Source: a virus
Virus record (IMG/VR): IMGVR_UViG_3300032087_002048
Span: 1 to 52,378 of that record
DNA: 52,378 nt
Strand: one strand, 5' to 3'
Shown here: one piece after another, positions 22,301 to 31,596 of the stretch
Numbering within the stretch: the stretch's first letter is position 1
Layout of the letters: the number at the start of each line of letters is the position of its first letter
Program-made: the position numbers and the translations under genes
Notes under the pieces: generated by a model
Seen by the model: only the letters and a program-made list of their open reading frames with translations
Told to the model about the DNA's origin: nothing
The model's database searches: none

Positions 22301-24059
22301 GTGCTTCTTCTGGCGTAAGCTCGGCTAAATCCTTTTCATTCTTTAATTGAATCTCTGCTGTTCTCTTTACACCTGCATCTTCAATACCCTCAACTATCTG
22401 AGCATCAGTCTGTCCACTCTCACGTCCTTTGGTTATTATGTTTGATGCCTTTTGAATAGGTGTACGCTTCGCTTCAATTTGCGCTTCGGCATTTACTTCT
22501 TCTTGGAATGCAGTAGCAGCCTTAAGAGTATTTGCAACGTGTACTATCTTATTAGACTTTTTAATTACCCACTTTCCTTTGTTTTTACCTACGGTTGGTT
22601 TAGTTATGCTATTACCACTAACCTCGTCAGAGTATCGCCCTCCTTTGGTTTTGTTCATAATAATTGTAGGTTCAGTAATTTCTGGCTGAACAAGAGGGTC
22701 ACCTACTCGCTGTCCTTCTACTGGTGCTTCTACGGCAGGGATATCTAAATCAACTGTCTGTCCTTCTGCTAGTGGCTGTCCTTGTTGTTGTATTCTAGGA
22801 GTTACGATACCAGAAGGTGCTGCTGAGAAACCACCTATAAGACCAGAATCTAGGAAGTTATAAAACACTTGCCCCCAGTTAATATCTTCCATCTTTCCAT
22901 AGGCAAAGATATCTGTAAGTTCCTCTTGCACAGATTGTAATCCTTCCTCTAAGAACTCTCGTTTGAAATTCTTAGCTATTCTTTCTACTATGTTTTTTGA
23001 TATTTTGGCTGCTGCTTCTGGTGCTAGTTTACCCACTACAGGGGCAAACATGCCTTGCATAATCTTACCACCAACAGCTTCTGCTGTTCCACGAGCAAGA
23101 CCTACACCTACTTGTGTCATATCAACGTTACCGCCTTTACGCTCTATCTCATCCATCTTACCAGATGCTGTGGCTGCTCCCATTAACCCAAGACCTGCAC
23201 CACCACCAAATATAGTAAGTAACATGATGGGAAGTGATTCTGTGACACCTAGTGCTATTCTCTTAGATGCAAGACCTAAATCTCCCCTACCTATATCCTC
23301 TACAATGTTACCTTCGTACTTGACACGAGCCTCGTCCATCTTTTCTTTGTCATCCATGATAACACGCTGTGCTTTTGCAGATGCTTCATTAAATGGAGTC
23401 ATATCAATTCCAAACATCATCTTAGCAGGTGATGTCTCTGATTGTAACTTTAAGATAAGTGCTGTTCTTTCTTCCTCTGGAAGTGCTTGTAGTTTGGCAT
23501 CAAATTCTTCAAACTTCTCTTTGTCTTCGCCACGTAGTAATAAGCGCATGGCTGCGTTCTTAACAGCGAAGTCCATCTTAGCAAAGTTTTCTGGAAGACC
23601 TGCAACCTGACCTGCTAATAATGAAATACCAGAACCAAGAGCCTTAGCGAACTCCCCTCCTTCTTCGTATTGTTTATCCTGTCCTGTTTCTTCTTCCTCT
23701 GTTTGAGGTACTGGAATACCAAAACCTTCTAAGTACTCGGCTGTAACTTTCTTCCCTGCAAAGTCATAAAGTCTATTACCTTCTTCATCAAAGGTTCTAA
23801 TATCGGGTGAATCCGAAGTGCCATCTTCCAATTCTGAATCCGTATCGGTCTCGACTTGGTTTTTTTTTTCACCCATCATGTTCACTTCCCAAGCATCTCT
23901 GTCGGTGTCTGTAAGCTGATTCTCCATTAAATAGGAGTGTACGTTATCCCTAACAGCAGTATCGTTAGAGAAATTGTTTTTCCAAGTCTCGTAATCGCTG
24001 TCAGTTAACTGGTTGGAAGTTAAGTGATTATGTATATTTTGTAATAATTCTTCGTTCAT
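19341..24059 (-). CDS. Giant virion protein, 1572 aa, probable ejection / large polyvalent-type protein
   Basis: The first ~60 residues hold two copies of a helical repeat (NHLTSNQLTDSDYETW and SYLMENQLTDTDRDAW). A hydrophobic, glycine-rich patch (PIMLLTIFGGGAGLGLMGA) lies near residues 275-295, and another (AASGLTYGAVALVGFF) near 1185. The rest is long charged helices. Such multi-domain giants at the end of podovirus structural operons act as internal or ejected virion proteins, and the C-terminal third resembles large polyvalent protein-associated domains. No protease or transglycosylase motif was found. It overlaps the upstream gene by one base. A tape-measure role is an alternative. Confidence 0.6.
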   Translation of the reverse strand: MNEELLQNIHNHLTSNQLTDSDYETWKNNFSNDTAVRDNVHSYLMENQLTDTDRDAWEVNMMGEKKNQVETDTDSELEDGTSDSPDIRTFDEEGNRLYDFAGKKVTAEYLEGFGIPVPQTEEEETGQDKQYEEGGEFAKALGSGISLLAGQVAGLPENFAKMDFAVKNAAMRLLLRGEDKEKFEEFDAKLQALPEEERTALILKLQSETSPAKMMFGIDMTPFNEASAKAQRVIMDDKEKMDEARVKYEGNIVEDIGRGDLGLASKRIALGVTESLPIMLLTIFGGGAGLGLMGAATASGKMDEIERKGGNVDMTQVGVGLARGTAEAVGGKIMQGMFAPVVGKLAPEAAAKISKNIVERIAKNFKREFLEEGLQSVQEELTDIFAYGKMEDINWGQVFYNFLDSGLIGGFSAAPSGIVTPRIQQQGQPLAEGQTVDLDIPAVEAPVEGQRVGDPLVQPEITEPTIIMNKTKGGRYSDEVSGNSITKPTVGKNKGKWVIKKSNKIVHVANTLKAATAFQEEVNAEAQIEAKRTPIQKASNIITKGRESGQTDAQIVEGIEDAGVKRTAEIQLKNEKDLAELTPEEARRRSKELAEKAREEQAKSEEKFIDPAEKALQAAMDKFTDRQASVKRIIRKAGISRRIENLIVHKLGANAQANRINQKVEAEVFDGLSQENTRNLEEVIQQMRILSLDKNRADRGYELLEHQGGQTTESAKLALEGYKQELGEKTFKDLQKRANSFFGHYKGLLETMRREEIIDQQTYEEFAEVDYQPRKIIKFMADMEGQFMPEQLDQFESSSLADAPIQSSTTGSTESQVMDSKGLIQRSILGRTKSVFANRLNRAFALEFKDAMVALQVIQNKEAQGEPLTKEEVKRKPYLLELDRVVKDDPIVGMTESGNPKYKYEGKADGYRSLYYYVGGIRNRMLMREDFYAKFTDTGNQIINAAAREGLSVITGTRIVKKLATGSNPLFFITNVPRDLAFALSFSEAYGTNSLNILQNNIVVQGLKLGKDFLKGYYSSIARNEIYDKYFEYGGGMDFLTLQGRYGDSGVFGKMVNRELTDAFFDLKNTLPAKAINGFLNAMDRFNTASEVATRLAIFERTIKKETRKLGVESIEQLDPQQQEDLYTKAVRAAREITDFNQGGTLTKAFDAGVPYLNAATQGTRSATQAFQSRPAETFWRVFQMTAIAASGLTYGAVALVGFFRDEEEEDPEIKNMTDEELYFETLKGVSPYDLKNYAIYPMGVKDANGNLEYYRIAKAQALTPFFGITEHVIRQQIAEAAGINYEQEDWIKKTVNTIDENLLPVSVNPLNTFGRIPAVDALVATLGIDGYTGNVLDWSRGEIPEELEGRYNKNVEQFYKEIGDQVGYSPIRMKSAVESFITTPSTNPYVGLGYAAGELIAADEKTAIMKNFKNAALKRVKKSTSEYNRTAKLLSNIEPATVEAWKRHLDTKDAVKQAVIQSKRKESEEPLEQILEKILVEQPDLAKNAVKWAKTELEKKQFIPIINEMRFTNNKEVRAIILAKVFGDALFETEINKLSPREKKIALQLKDAGVLDKEVLSYYEKIVRPKK

Positions 24060-25528
24060 TATCCAAAGGGTTTATCTTTCTTAGCACCTGCTGCGGTTGA
24101 ATCCTGTCTCTGCTTTCTAAATTGAGCAGCATCTTCTGGGTTGTCAAACCCTGAGTTGAACTTATTGATAAGGATTTGTTTTAAATTGGCAGCATTGCCC
24201 ATTTCATTATAATTTGCAAAAGTGTTAATCTCCTTCATACCTGTTGCGGTAGAGGATGATATTTCAACGTTTTCTATCATATAGTATTGAACCTTACCGT
24301 CTTCTCCCATTATTTCTTCAAATAACGTCTTTGGTTTTTTCTTTTTGATATCTTCCATTTCCTGTACACCTTTCAGCTTTATTCTATTCTGTGCTTCAAG
24401 AACAATAGAATCGTTATCTGGATTATACCTGATTCTATTTACAGCCCTATCTGATTTGGTTGCATCGATTGCCGATGGTTTACCTAGTGTAAAAGTCAGA
24501 CCACCATCAGAATCCACGATTGGAGCGTTACCTGATGTAGCAACTTGTATTAAGTCAGCACCACGTCTGGCATCTTTAGTAGGTGTTGTTGCAGCCCTTT
24601 CTCTCGCAAGAGCAAGTGGGTCTGCCTGTCTTTCAACACTTTGAGTTACTTTACCTTCGACTTTATTAATAAGCCATTGCTTAACGTTTTGTCTTTCTTC
24701 TTCTGTAAAGTTCTCTTTCTTCTTAATTGTACCGTTGGATGCTTGGTAAAGAAGGTCTGCCATTACATCATTTGTTTGTAAAGATGCTTCGTCAGTTCCT
24801 AATTGCCCATCTATCCAGTCACTTACTGTATTTTTTTGTCTGTCTCCAAATATATTTCTCTTAACAAGATAACCCCCCTCTGATTTGGTTTCTATATCTT
24901 GCCCTAGTGTTTTAACGACAGCATCAACTTGGTCATCTACATCTACTCTTTTAGTAAGGCTTGAACCTAATAAACTCTTGTAAGGCATAACATCCCCTAT
25001 AGCACCTTCTTTATCATAGAATAATATTTGCATATTATCGTTCTCGTCATAGGTAACAGCTAGTCTTCCCTCATCTGCTGCCTCTAGCTTCTCTCTCCAA
25101 TCTTCTTCATCTACTCCGCTAATTTCATCATTCTCAATCTTTGCAAGATAGTCTTCACCAAGAGCCATGAATTTCTGATGTGTTGAACCAAGTTGTGTAA
25201 CTGTGTTTTTTATTTTCCCCAGTCTTTTTTTAAGGTCAATGTTAGTTGGGTCTTGTTGCAACGCCTTGTATACGTCATAATATCTATCTCTAGCCTGTGA
25301 CAAAGCCTCCGTAGTAACATCGTTAACTGTACGGAACTCAGTATCAGCCAGTTGAAACTTTTCTTCTGGTATACCATATCTATCTTCAAACTCTAGGAGT
25401 TTCTTTTGCCTAGCTTCTTCTTTAAGCCTTGCGTTCTCCTGAGCCTGTTGTACCATACCAATACCTTGCTGAACTATGCCACCAAAATCTTCTTGTATCG
25501 GTTGTGTTGCTTGCGCTAATATTGCCAT
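24059..25528 (-). CDS. Probable internal virion protein, 489 aa
   Basis: A glutamine-rich N-terminus (AQATQPIQEDFGGIVQQGIGMVQQAQENARLKEE in part) leads to long charged coiled-coil helices, then a mixed region ending TAAGAKKDKPFG. No enzyme motif is seen. It lies between an ejection-like glycine/alanine-rich protein and the giant 1572-aa protein, mirroring the three internal virion proteins of T7-like phages (gp14, gp15, gp16). That comparison is by position and composition only. Confidence 0.5.
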   Translation of the reverse strand: MAILAQATQPIQEDFGGIVQQGIGMVQQAQENARLKEEARQKKLLEFEDRYGIPEEKFQLADTEFRTVNDVTTEALSQARDRYYDVYKALQQDPTNIDLKKRLGKIKNTVTQLGSTHQKFMALGEDYLAKIENDEISGVDEEDWREKLEAADEGRLAVTYDENDNMQILFYDKEGAIGDVMPYKSLLGSSLTKRVDVDDQVDAVVKTLGQDIETKSEGGYLVKRNIFGDRQKNTVSDWIDGQLGTDEASLQTNDVMADLLYQASNGTIKKKENFTEEERQNVKQWLINKVEGKVTQSVERQADPLALARERAATTPTKDARRGADLIQVATSGNAPIVDSDGGLTFTLGKPSAIDATKSDRAVNRIRYNPDNDSIVLEAQNRIKLKGVQEMEDIKKKKPKTLFEEIMGEDGKVQYYMIENVEISSSTATGMKEINTFANYNEMGNAANLKQILINKFNSGFDNPEDAAQFRKQRQDSTAAGAKKDKPFG

Positions 25529-25534
25529 TATATA

Positions 25535-26269
25535 TTAATAAGGTTGTCCTGTTAAAGGGTCTATTGCCCCATATGTTGAAGGGTTATTCACGTACTGTCC
25601 TGAGAAAGAACCTGCAGGTTGTCCGAAAGCAGGGATTGCTTTAGTATAATCCTGTCCTATTCGACCTGCTTGAAAAGCTACGTCAAATGCGTTTGGCTGT
25701 CCTACTGTTTGCTTGGCTACTTGTCCTACACCGCCTGCAGCTTTACCTGCGCCTGCACCTGCTACCATACTCGCTGCTCCAAAACCTGCTTGCGCTATAT
25801 CTCCTAGCCCACTTGCTTGATTTTGTTGACCTGCATTAAGTTGAGCATACATTTGGTTAAGTTCTTGATTTTGTCTTTGCTCTGTCATTTGCCTAATTCT
25901 GCCTTTATCTGCTGCAAAATCTCTATCTAGTGCTACTTCTTGTTGCTCTATACCTGCTCCAACTTGTTGAGCCACTTTATTACTTTGTTCTTGAACAGCA
26001 CCCACACCGCCAACTACACCACGAATACCACCAGAGGCTAGCGTTTCCATAGCTGTTGCAGCTTGTCTTGCATTTGCTTCCAATGCAGCTTCTGCCCCTC
26101 TTGTAGCGATTCCTCTACCTTCGTTTATATTTTTAAGTTCTTGTCTTTTGAATTGCCTTATTGCACGCTTGGCTGCTCGCTTTTGTTTACCCCCACCAAT
26201 CATTTTGGAGATACCGCCTGCTGCGCCTATTGCTGCACTACCTATTGCTAATCCTGTCATTAATCCCAT
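25535..26269 (-). CDS. Internal virion / ejection protein, gp14-like, 244 aa
   Basis: A hydrophobic Gly/Ala N-terminus (MGLMTGLAIGSAAIGAAGGI) is followed by a long Q/A/R-rich coiled coil and a second Gly/Ala-rich stretch (GFGAASMVAGAGAGKAAGG). This composition is typical of small podovirus ejection proteins that insert in the host envelope during DNA entry (T7 gp14, P22 gp7 type). It starts 4 bp after the GNAT-like gene. Assignment rests on composition and gene order. Confidence 0.6.
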   Translation of the reverse strand: MGLMTGLAIGSAAIGAAGGISKMIGGGKQKRAAKRAIRQFKRQELKNINEGRGIATRGAEAALEANARQAATAMETLASGGIRGVVGGVGAVQEQSNKVAQQVGAGIEQQEVALDRDFAADKGRIRQMTEQRQNQELNQMYAQLNAGQQNQASGLGDIAQAGFGAASMVAGAGAGKAAGGVGQVAKQTVGQPNAFDVAFQAGRIGQDYTKAIPAFGQPAGSFSGQYVNNPSTYGAIDPLTGQPY

Positions 26270-26273
26270 ATCT

Positions 26274-26693
26274 CTATAATACTTTTATAAGTTCAGTTGT
26301 GTTATCAGTTCCCAAGAGGAAACCGCATTCCAAATACCTTTCCTTAAGACTAGGATGCTTGATAGATGCAAAGATGTATTTATTTCCCCAGTCATCGGCT
26401 AAATCAGTTAAGTAGGTTATTAGTAATTTTAACGCTTCCTTGCGTTCTTCTTTATCTTTGATGTCAGGGTTAGCTACTATATATTCTATCCAACACAGTT
26501 GGCTATTAGTCTCATACAAAAAACCTGCACAATATTCGTTACCTTCGGTGTCATACAGCATCATACCGCATGTACCTTCGTCTGGTAACATATTTTTAGG
26601 AGGAGGGGGAAAACCGTAATATTTCCACCACTTCACTAACTTGTCGTAATCCTGTGGTTCTAGTTGCCTAGCCCCAAACTCAATGATTTTCAT
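26274..26693 (-). CDS. GNAT-like acetyltransferase, 139 aa
   Basis: The start is at ATG 26693 (MKIIEFGARQL), because the longer reading from 26720 would start inside the promoter core. The layout fits a GNAT fold: strand-rich CGMMLYDTEGNEYCAGFLYE, then IEYIVANPDIKDKEERKEALKLLITYL (strand then the acetyl-CoA-binding helix), then YIFASIKHPSLKERYLECGF (the late strand and 'Y..cGF' common at the end). The Q/RxxGxG/A loop is not canonical. Substrate unknown; such genes occur among structural genes of several phages and may modify a virion or host protein. Confidence 0.6.
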   Translation of the reverse strand: MKIIEFGARQLEPQDYDKLVKWWKYYGFPPPPKNMLPDEGTCGMMLYDTEGNEYCAGFLYETNSQLCWIEYIVANPDIKDKEERKEALKLLITYLTDLADDWGNKYIFASIKHPSLKERYLECGFLLGTDNTTELIKVL

Positions 26694-26709
26694 TATATTA
26701 TATTTGTAA

Positions 26710-26717
26710 CAAAGATA
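26710..26717 (-). promoter_or_regulatory. Promoter core for the GNAT/ejection gene unit
   Basis: The top strand reads CAAAGATA, giving TATCTTTG on the minus strand, 17 bp before ATG 26693. No good TTTG is found 19-20 bp upstream. The core sits in the short gap between the nozzle-like gene and the GNAT-like gene. Confidence 0.6.
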
Positions 26718-26723
26718 CAAAAT

Positions 26724-29700
26724 TTAATCAGAACTTCTTGAAGCCTCTACCTTTACAGCAAAGAGTTCTTGGTCTGTTGTTGAATCGTTGGTCATATTAA
26801 GCTGTAAGTAGTAACCTTTCATTGCCCCACCCTCTATTCTTTCAACTTTTTCAAACATTATAAAGTTACTTACAGATAATCCTGCAACGCTATCTAGTGT
26901 TATTGTCTTAGCTGTTCTATTAACTGCTGTTACTGTACCTATAATTGTAATAGTATCGTCACCATCGTCTTTCCAAATACTGTCACCAATGGCTAAAGCA
27001 CGAGGAAGTTCTGTTACATCTAATGTAACCACCAATGACGCTATAACTGAAACCTCACCTATACCTCCAATAGAACCACCAAAGCCCTGTGCATCGATAC
27101 CGCTTTGCTCGTTCTGGCGAACATAAGCGTAGTATTCTTCTTCTTCCTCTGAAAACTCCTCTGCTGTAAGGCTAGTAAAGCCGAAGTTAGTCTGCATAAA
27201 TGGTATATCCCATGCATTACTGCTCTCGGTGTTAACAGACCTAAAGTGTTTAACGTCTTGTGGTTGGTCGTTAAAGACAGTATTAATACTTGCATCACGT
27301 TGTACACCATAAAAGTTCTTACGTGTTGCATTGTCATCATGTAACCAGATATCACCATCTTTAATAGAATATAATCTGTTGTTTATACCTATAAGTCTTT
27401 CTGGTTCAAACTCATAGAAAGATGTAAAACCTACCTGCTCTTGGAAAGCTAGGGTTAAAGGACTTGCATCTGGTACTACGTTAATTAAATATTCATCATT
27501 GTATGGGTCATATCCACCAACGTAAGTTGTTTGCGATGTTAAGGTGCGGAAGTAATCTCTCATACCGTTTTGTGATACCTCTGTATATCCATCAGCAGAC
27601 AGTCTCATGAGCGCACCCCTGTCTTTATCAAGGTGATATATGCGATTTCCGAAAGTTCCAAACGATTCGGGGTTGTTACAGATACCATATTCGCCTGTAA
27701 AAGCCACCTCCTGTCCTAAGACGTTAGAACTCTGTGTTAGGTTGCCTGTACCATCAGAATTAAATAAAACGCTCTTAGAGAACAGTACACGATGTGTTTT
27801 ATCGTGTTGAAACACAAATAGGTCGGTATCACGACTGTGTAGTTTCGCAATAGCACCATATTTAATATCCATGTCCTTGTAGTTAATCTCTGCTAGATTA
27901 AACTCATTAAGTGCGTTAAATTGTGTTGTTGCCTCGTATGTATCGCTATATGTTAAGGATGATATACGTCTAATTGATTGATAGTTCTCGATTGGTATTA
28001 ATGGTTTAGTATCAAGGAGCATTACCTTTTCGTTAAAAGTATCACCAATCTTAATAGATTCAAATCCATTATACCATCCAAATGAGTTAAAGTAATCTAA
28101 TGTAACCACAGCATCGGTTACCCCGAATACTTGATTAGTATCTCCTTGATGATTACCAGAAGTAATATCGTATGTATAAGGTAGTTCGTAGAATATGTCT
28201 GACGTTGTATCAACTGGAACAGTTTCAAATATAATACTGTTATCAAATTCTGTGATTATCAATGAATTATCAATCCTGATATTATCAGAACTAGAACCAG
28301 TATAGTTAGGAACAGACAAGAATGCCATATAAACCCTATGACGAATAGGGTCAAGAAAGTATTGACTAACAGTCATTTCTTCACCATTGGTCTTATCTAA
28401 ACTACCACGTCTAAACAGGACATTATTAATATCATCATTCCACACCAAGCCTGTTATACTTGACATAATATTATCCCCATAGAACCATTCTTCTAGGTTA
28501 GGATAATCCTTAGAGGAGGTAAGACTGTAGCTTACAAATCCTATAGCACCATCAACATTACCTGTATCAGAGCCTGAGTCATCATAAGTTATAGTAATAT
28601 TTGCTCCTGCTTTTATTCCTTCGTCATTAAGAAGTGCAGTTTTTCCTTGTAATAATACAATAGCATGTCTACCTGCAGATGAAACTGTACCGCCTTTATC
28701 CCAATCATCTTCACGACCTGCTGATTTACAAGAAATAAACCATTTGTCACCTATTGTATGCCCTGTAGTTGAACCAAATGTAATAGTAATACCGTTAGAT
28801 AACGTTTGAGCAGCACCTGTAATAGAAACAAGGGAGGTGTACGCCCCTGCAGCATCATCAAGGGTTACATCCCAAGACCTCCATTTGAATGTGTTTGGTG
28901 CGCCTGTACCATCAATTTCTATCTCAAATCTAATATCAGAATTACCTGTAAGAGTACCTCCTTGTGTAAGGTCGTTAAGGTCTGAACCAGTATAGTAAGG
29001 GTCTTCTACATAAGTAACAGCACCATCTATATTGTTTGCTGTTCCATCTGAACGAAACGAATAACCTATCCATTCATACGTTGTAACTGCTGCTGCAGAT
29101 AAAGCGTAATCCTGTACTTGCAGACGCATATAAGTACCTGCTTGTTGTAGCTGCTCGTAAGGGTCTGGTACGGTGGTTTCAAGGAAGTTTTCATCCTGTG
29201 TAGTTATTTCAAGAACCTTAGTCCTAATACTAGTTGCTTTTAATCCAGAGGTGTCAGATTTAACATAAAGGAAATCTCCTTCATTTACTTTTAACACATC
29301 GTTACCCTCTAATTTAACCCACGCATATACACCGTCACGATAAAAAGTAATTGGTGCAATAACATCGTAATTGTTTTTAGATTGCTTAACAAAGAATCTA
29401 TATTGTGTTGCCCAGTCTGGTGGACGTTGTGATTTATCTATAGTAGCTACTAGCTGTACTTTTTGATTAGCTACAGAGAAGGGAACAAATGTTGTGTTGT
29501 TTGGTGCTACTAATGGTGTAGTCATACGACCTTTCCCATCTGTATATGCTATTGCTAATTCGTAATCACGATTTGTTTTAACTTGTGTGTGTGCAACGCC
29601 TGCAGTTCCTGCTGCGCTTGTATAACTTGTTGTAAAGTCTACATTAATATCAGTACCAGAATATGTAAGGTCATAACCATCTGTATAATTCCCGAATACA

Positions 29701-30689
29701 AGTCTATTCCCAATTACTTCAAGAGTACCTGCTGATGTTGGAACGTTATCGTAAACACGACTTAACTGATTGGCATCCAATGCTTTATAGATACGAGAGT
29801 TATCAAATGTAACAGTCTCTGATGCACTAGGAGTAGTCCATACTTCTTTAGCTTTGTTATAAGTATCTACAATAAAAGCTGTGTTGCTACCTGACTCTTT
29901 TAAAATGAGTTGTACATCTGTAACGTTAGCTGTGCCTACATTTAAAGCAATATCAACCTTAGAGAAATCATTAAACATCGCATCATTTGTACCTTCTTTA
30001 TAATTATATTCAAAGGCATCTGGCATAAATGCAAACTCAGAGAAAGGAGATAATGCACTCCATTCACCATTTTGGTATTTATATCTATAAGCAAATGACA
30101 AGAATTTACTTTCGATATTGTTTTCTAATCCTGTTGCAGTAACCCCTAGTGTTAGTACTGGTGCTACAAGAGGTGCTGTTTTAATGAGGGAAACATCTTC
30201 TAATATATAAGCATCTACCGTTATAGCTTGGACAGTATCAATCTCAAAGAACTTAGGTTCGTTTGTATTGTCTGTAAGGACAAGGTAGTTCTGTCCATTG
30301 TCGTTATCGTTTATCACTCTCATCTCTACATACATGTCTGTAGTAAATAAGAATACACCACCAGAGTTAATATCATCAACAATAGTTCTTATGGTGTTTG
30401 CTCCTACATTATATTCCATTATATAAGAGTGTGTACTAGTAGCAACAGCAAAGTAAATAAGATTTCTAAAAGTATCTACACAGCTACCGATACAAGTTGC
30501 CCCAGTACCTTCATAGGTAACGGAAGCCATTGCTGTATTACCCAATGCGAATTTAACAGAGCGTGAGTTCTGTCCGTCAGGAGATATTATCCTAATGTTC
30601 TTAGCATCAAGATAGAACCCTTTTTGCAGTAGGCGAACTTCTGTATCTTTGTCCATTGCCCCTGCAGTAAATGTATTGTATAGCTTCAT
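26724..30689 (-). CDS. Large tail hub/nozzle-like structural protein, 1321 aa
   Basis: Begins MKLYNTFTAGAMDKDTEVRL, a start typical of large structural proteins in crAss-like and related Bacteroidota podoviruses: 'kgxMdkDtde rll..G.Y.dA.NIri'. A beta-propeller-like N-terminal part (repeated strands such as NLIYFAVATSTHSYIMEYN) fits a nozzle protein of the T7 gp12 / P22 gp10 class, followed by beta-sandwich-like inserts. It follows the 301-aa connector-like gene by one base. Likely role: distal tail tube through which DNA leaves. Family assignment is by pattern and gene order. Confidence 0.6.
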   Translation of the reverse strand: MKLYNTFTAGAMDKDTEVRLLQKGFYLDAKNIRIISPDGQNSRSVKFALGNTAMASVTYEGTGATCIGSCVDTFRNLIYFAVATSTHSYIMEYNVGANTIRTIVDDINSGGVFLFTTDMYVEMRVINDNDNGQNYLVLTDNTNEPKFFEIDTVQAITVDAYILEDVSLIKTAPLVAPVLTLGVTATGLENNIESKFLSFAYRYKYQNGEWSALSPFSEFAFMPDAFEYNYKEGTNDAMFNDFSKVDIALNVGTANVTDVQLILKESGSNTAFIVDTYNKAKEVWTTPSASETVTFDNSRIYKALDANQLSRVYDNVPTSAGTLEVIGNRLVFGNYTDGYDLTYSGTDINVDFTTSYTSAAGTAGVAHTQVKTNRDYELAIAYTDGKGRMTTPLVAPNNTTFVPFSVANQKVQLVATIDKSQRPPDWATQYRFFVKQSKNNYDVIAPITFYRDGVYAWVKLEGNDVLKVNEGDFLYVKSDTSGLKATSIRTKVLEITTQDENFLETTVPDPYEQLQQAGTYMRLQVQDYALSAAAVTTYEWIGYSFRSDGTANNIDGAVTYVEDPYYTGSDLNDLTQGGTLTGNSDIRFEIEIDGTGAPNTFKWRSWDVTLDDAAGAYTSLVSITGAAQTLSNGITITFGSTTGHTIGDKWFISCKSAGREDDWDKGGTVSSAGRHAIVLLQGKTALLNDEGIKAGANITITYDDSGSDTGNVDGAIGFVSYSLTSSKDYPNLEEWFYGDNIMSSITGLVWNDDINNVLFRRGSLDKTNGEEMTVSQYFLDPIRHRVYMAFLSVPNYTGSSSDNIRIDNSLIITEFDNSIIFETVPVDTTSDIFYELPYTYDITSGNHQGDTNQVFGVTDAVVTLDYFNSFGWYNGFESIKIGDTFNEKVMLLDTKPLIPIENYQSIRRISSLTYSDTYEATTQFNALNEFNLAEINYKDMDIKYGAIAKLHSRDTDLFVFQHDKTHRVLFSKSVLFNSDGTGNLTQSSNVLGQEVAFTGEYGICNNPESFGTFGNRIYHLDKDRGALMRLSADGYTEVSQNGMRDYFRTLTSQTTYVGGYDPYNDEYLINVVPDASPLTLAFQEQVGFTSFYEFEPERLIGINNRLYSIKDGDIWLHDDNATRKNFYGVQRDASINTVFNDQPQDVKHFRSVNTESSNAWDIPFMQTNFGFTSLTAEEFSEEEEEYYAYVRQNEQSGIDAQGFGGSIGGIGEVSVIASLVVTLDVTELPRALAIGDSIWKDDGDDTITIIGTVTAVNRTAKTITLDSVAGLSVSNFIMFEKVERIEGGAMKGYYLQLNMTNDSTTDQELFAVKVEASRSSD

Positions 30690-30690
30690 T

Positions 30691-31596
30691 CTACTTTATC
30701 CTTTTATCTCTACCTCTTAGTACTTGGAATAAATCATCATAAGTAAGACCGTTTAATCTAGTCTTAGCTTTCATCTTCTCGATGTGTGCTTTCTTAGCTT
30801 TCCTGTTTACAACATACTCTTGTATGTCTGAAAGCCTAGAAACGATTGCATATTCCATGTGAGCGTAAAGTGCTTCCTCAGCAAATTTATGTACTCTGAT
30901 ATCTGCAAGTGTAGAACTTTCTAAACCATCAGATATATATTCGAGTACTATTGTCTTAGACCCAATGTTAGAGGAAAACTTCATAACACCTGTATCTTTA
31001 TCCATAGTAAACCAACCGTTAAAGTTAGCTTTACTAGTCTCTAAACCAAACCTAGAATTACCTAAGTTGATGTCTACTTCATGAGGATTCCCTGCAGTAT
31101 CTGATTGAAAGAAAAGATACGAGCTGTAGCTGTCATCTATAAGGGTTTGGTCATAGCTGTTCTGGCTAGCTTTAAGTACGTTACCAGAGACATCGAATAG
31201 AATAGCATAATCGTTATCTTGTAGATAAGCCTCTGCTATCTTGGTGTCATCGTTTGTAATCATAGGGTGAAAAAACCCTGCTGAATCCACCCATGATACC
31301 CTTACATAATTGATAAAGTCCTCTGGTAGAGTAATTTGTAATGTGTCTGGGTTAAGGTCAATCTCAATAGCTTTAATTTGTTTTAAGGCATCGTAGTTTA
31401 ATTCTTGCAACCCTCTCTTAGCGTGAAATATAATTATATCACGATTCATTGTAGTAGGGATTTGCATGTTATCCCCCATAAACATAAGTTGGAAATTAGT
31501 TATAATGTCTGCCAATGATGTGAATTGATACCCTCCCCATAACGAACTGTCACCATAAAAATCCTCTTGTGTTACTCCTGTTCCTAATGCTCCCAT
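30691..31596 (-). CDS. Head-tail connector / tail-tube-like protein, 301 aa
   Basis: Contains IIIFHAKRGLQELNYDALKQIKAIEI then a strand-rich part (LQITLPEDFINYVRVSWV, SNIGSKTIVLEYISDGLE) and a helical end (FAEEALYAHMEYAIVSRL). This helix-then-beta plan is seen in gp11-type tail-tubular and ring proteins of podoviruses. Its start is one base overlapping with the stop of the basic 115-aa gene. Likely sits between connector and nozzle. Moderate confidence. Confidence 0.55.
   Translation of the reverse strand: MGALGTGVTQEDFYGDSSLWGGYQFTSLADIITNFQLMFMGDNMQIPTTMNRDIIIFHAKRGLQELNYDALKQIKAIEIDLNPDTLQITLPEDFINYVRVSWVDSAGFFHPMITNDDTKIAEAYLQDNDYAILFDVSGNVLKASQNSYDQTLIDDSYSSYLFFQSDTAGNPHEVDINLGNSRFGLETSKANFNGWFTMDKDTGVMKFSSNIGSKTIVLEYISDGLESSTLADIRVHKFAEEALYAHMEYAIVSRLSDIQEYVVNRKAKKAHIEKMKAKTRLNGLTYDDLFQVLRGRDKRIK

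Noticed and set aside
22963-23610. Long rightward ORF (215 aa) inside the giant virion gene
   Set aside because: It is antisense to a well-supported gene, is Ser/Pro/Ala-rich as expected of a shadow frame, and has no start signals or partner genes.
26694-26720. N-terminal extension of the GNAT-like gene
   Set aside because: It runs through the promoter core at 26710-26717. ATG 26693 is the better start.
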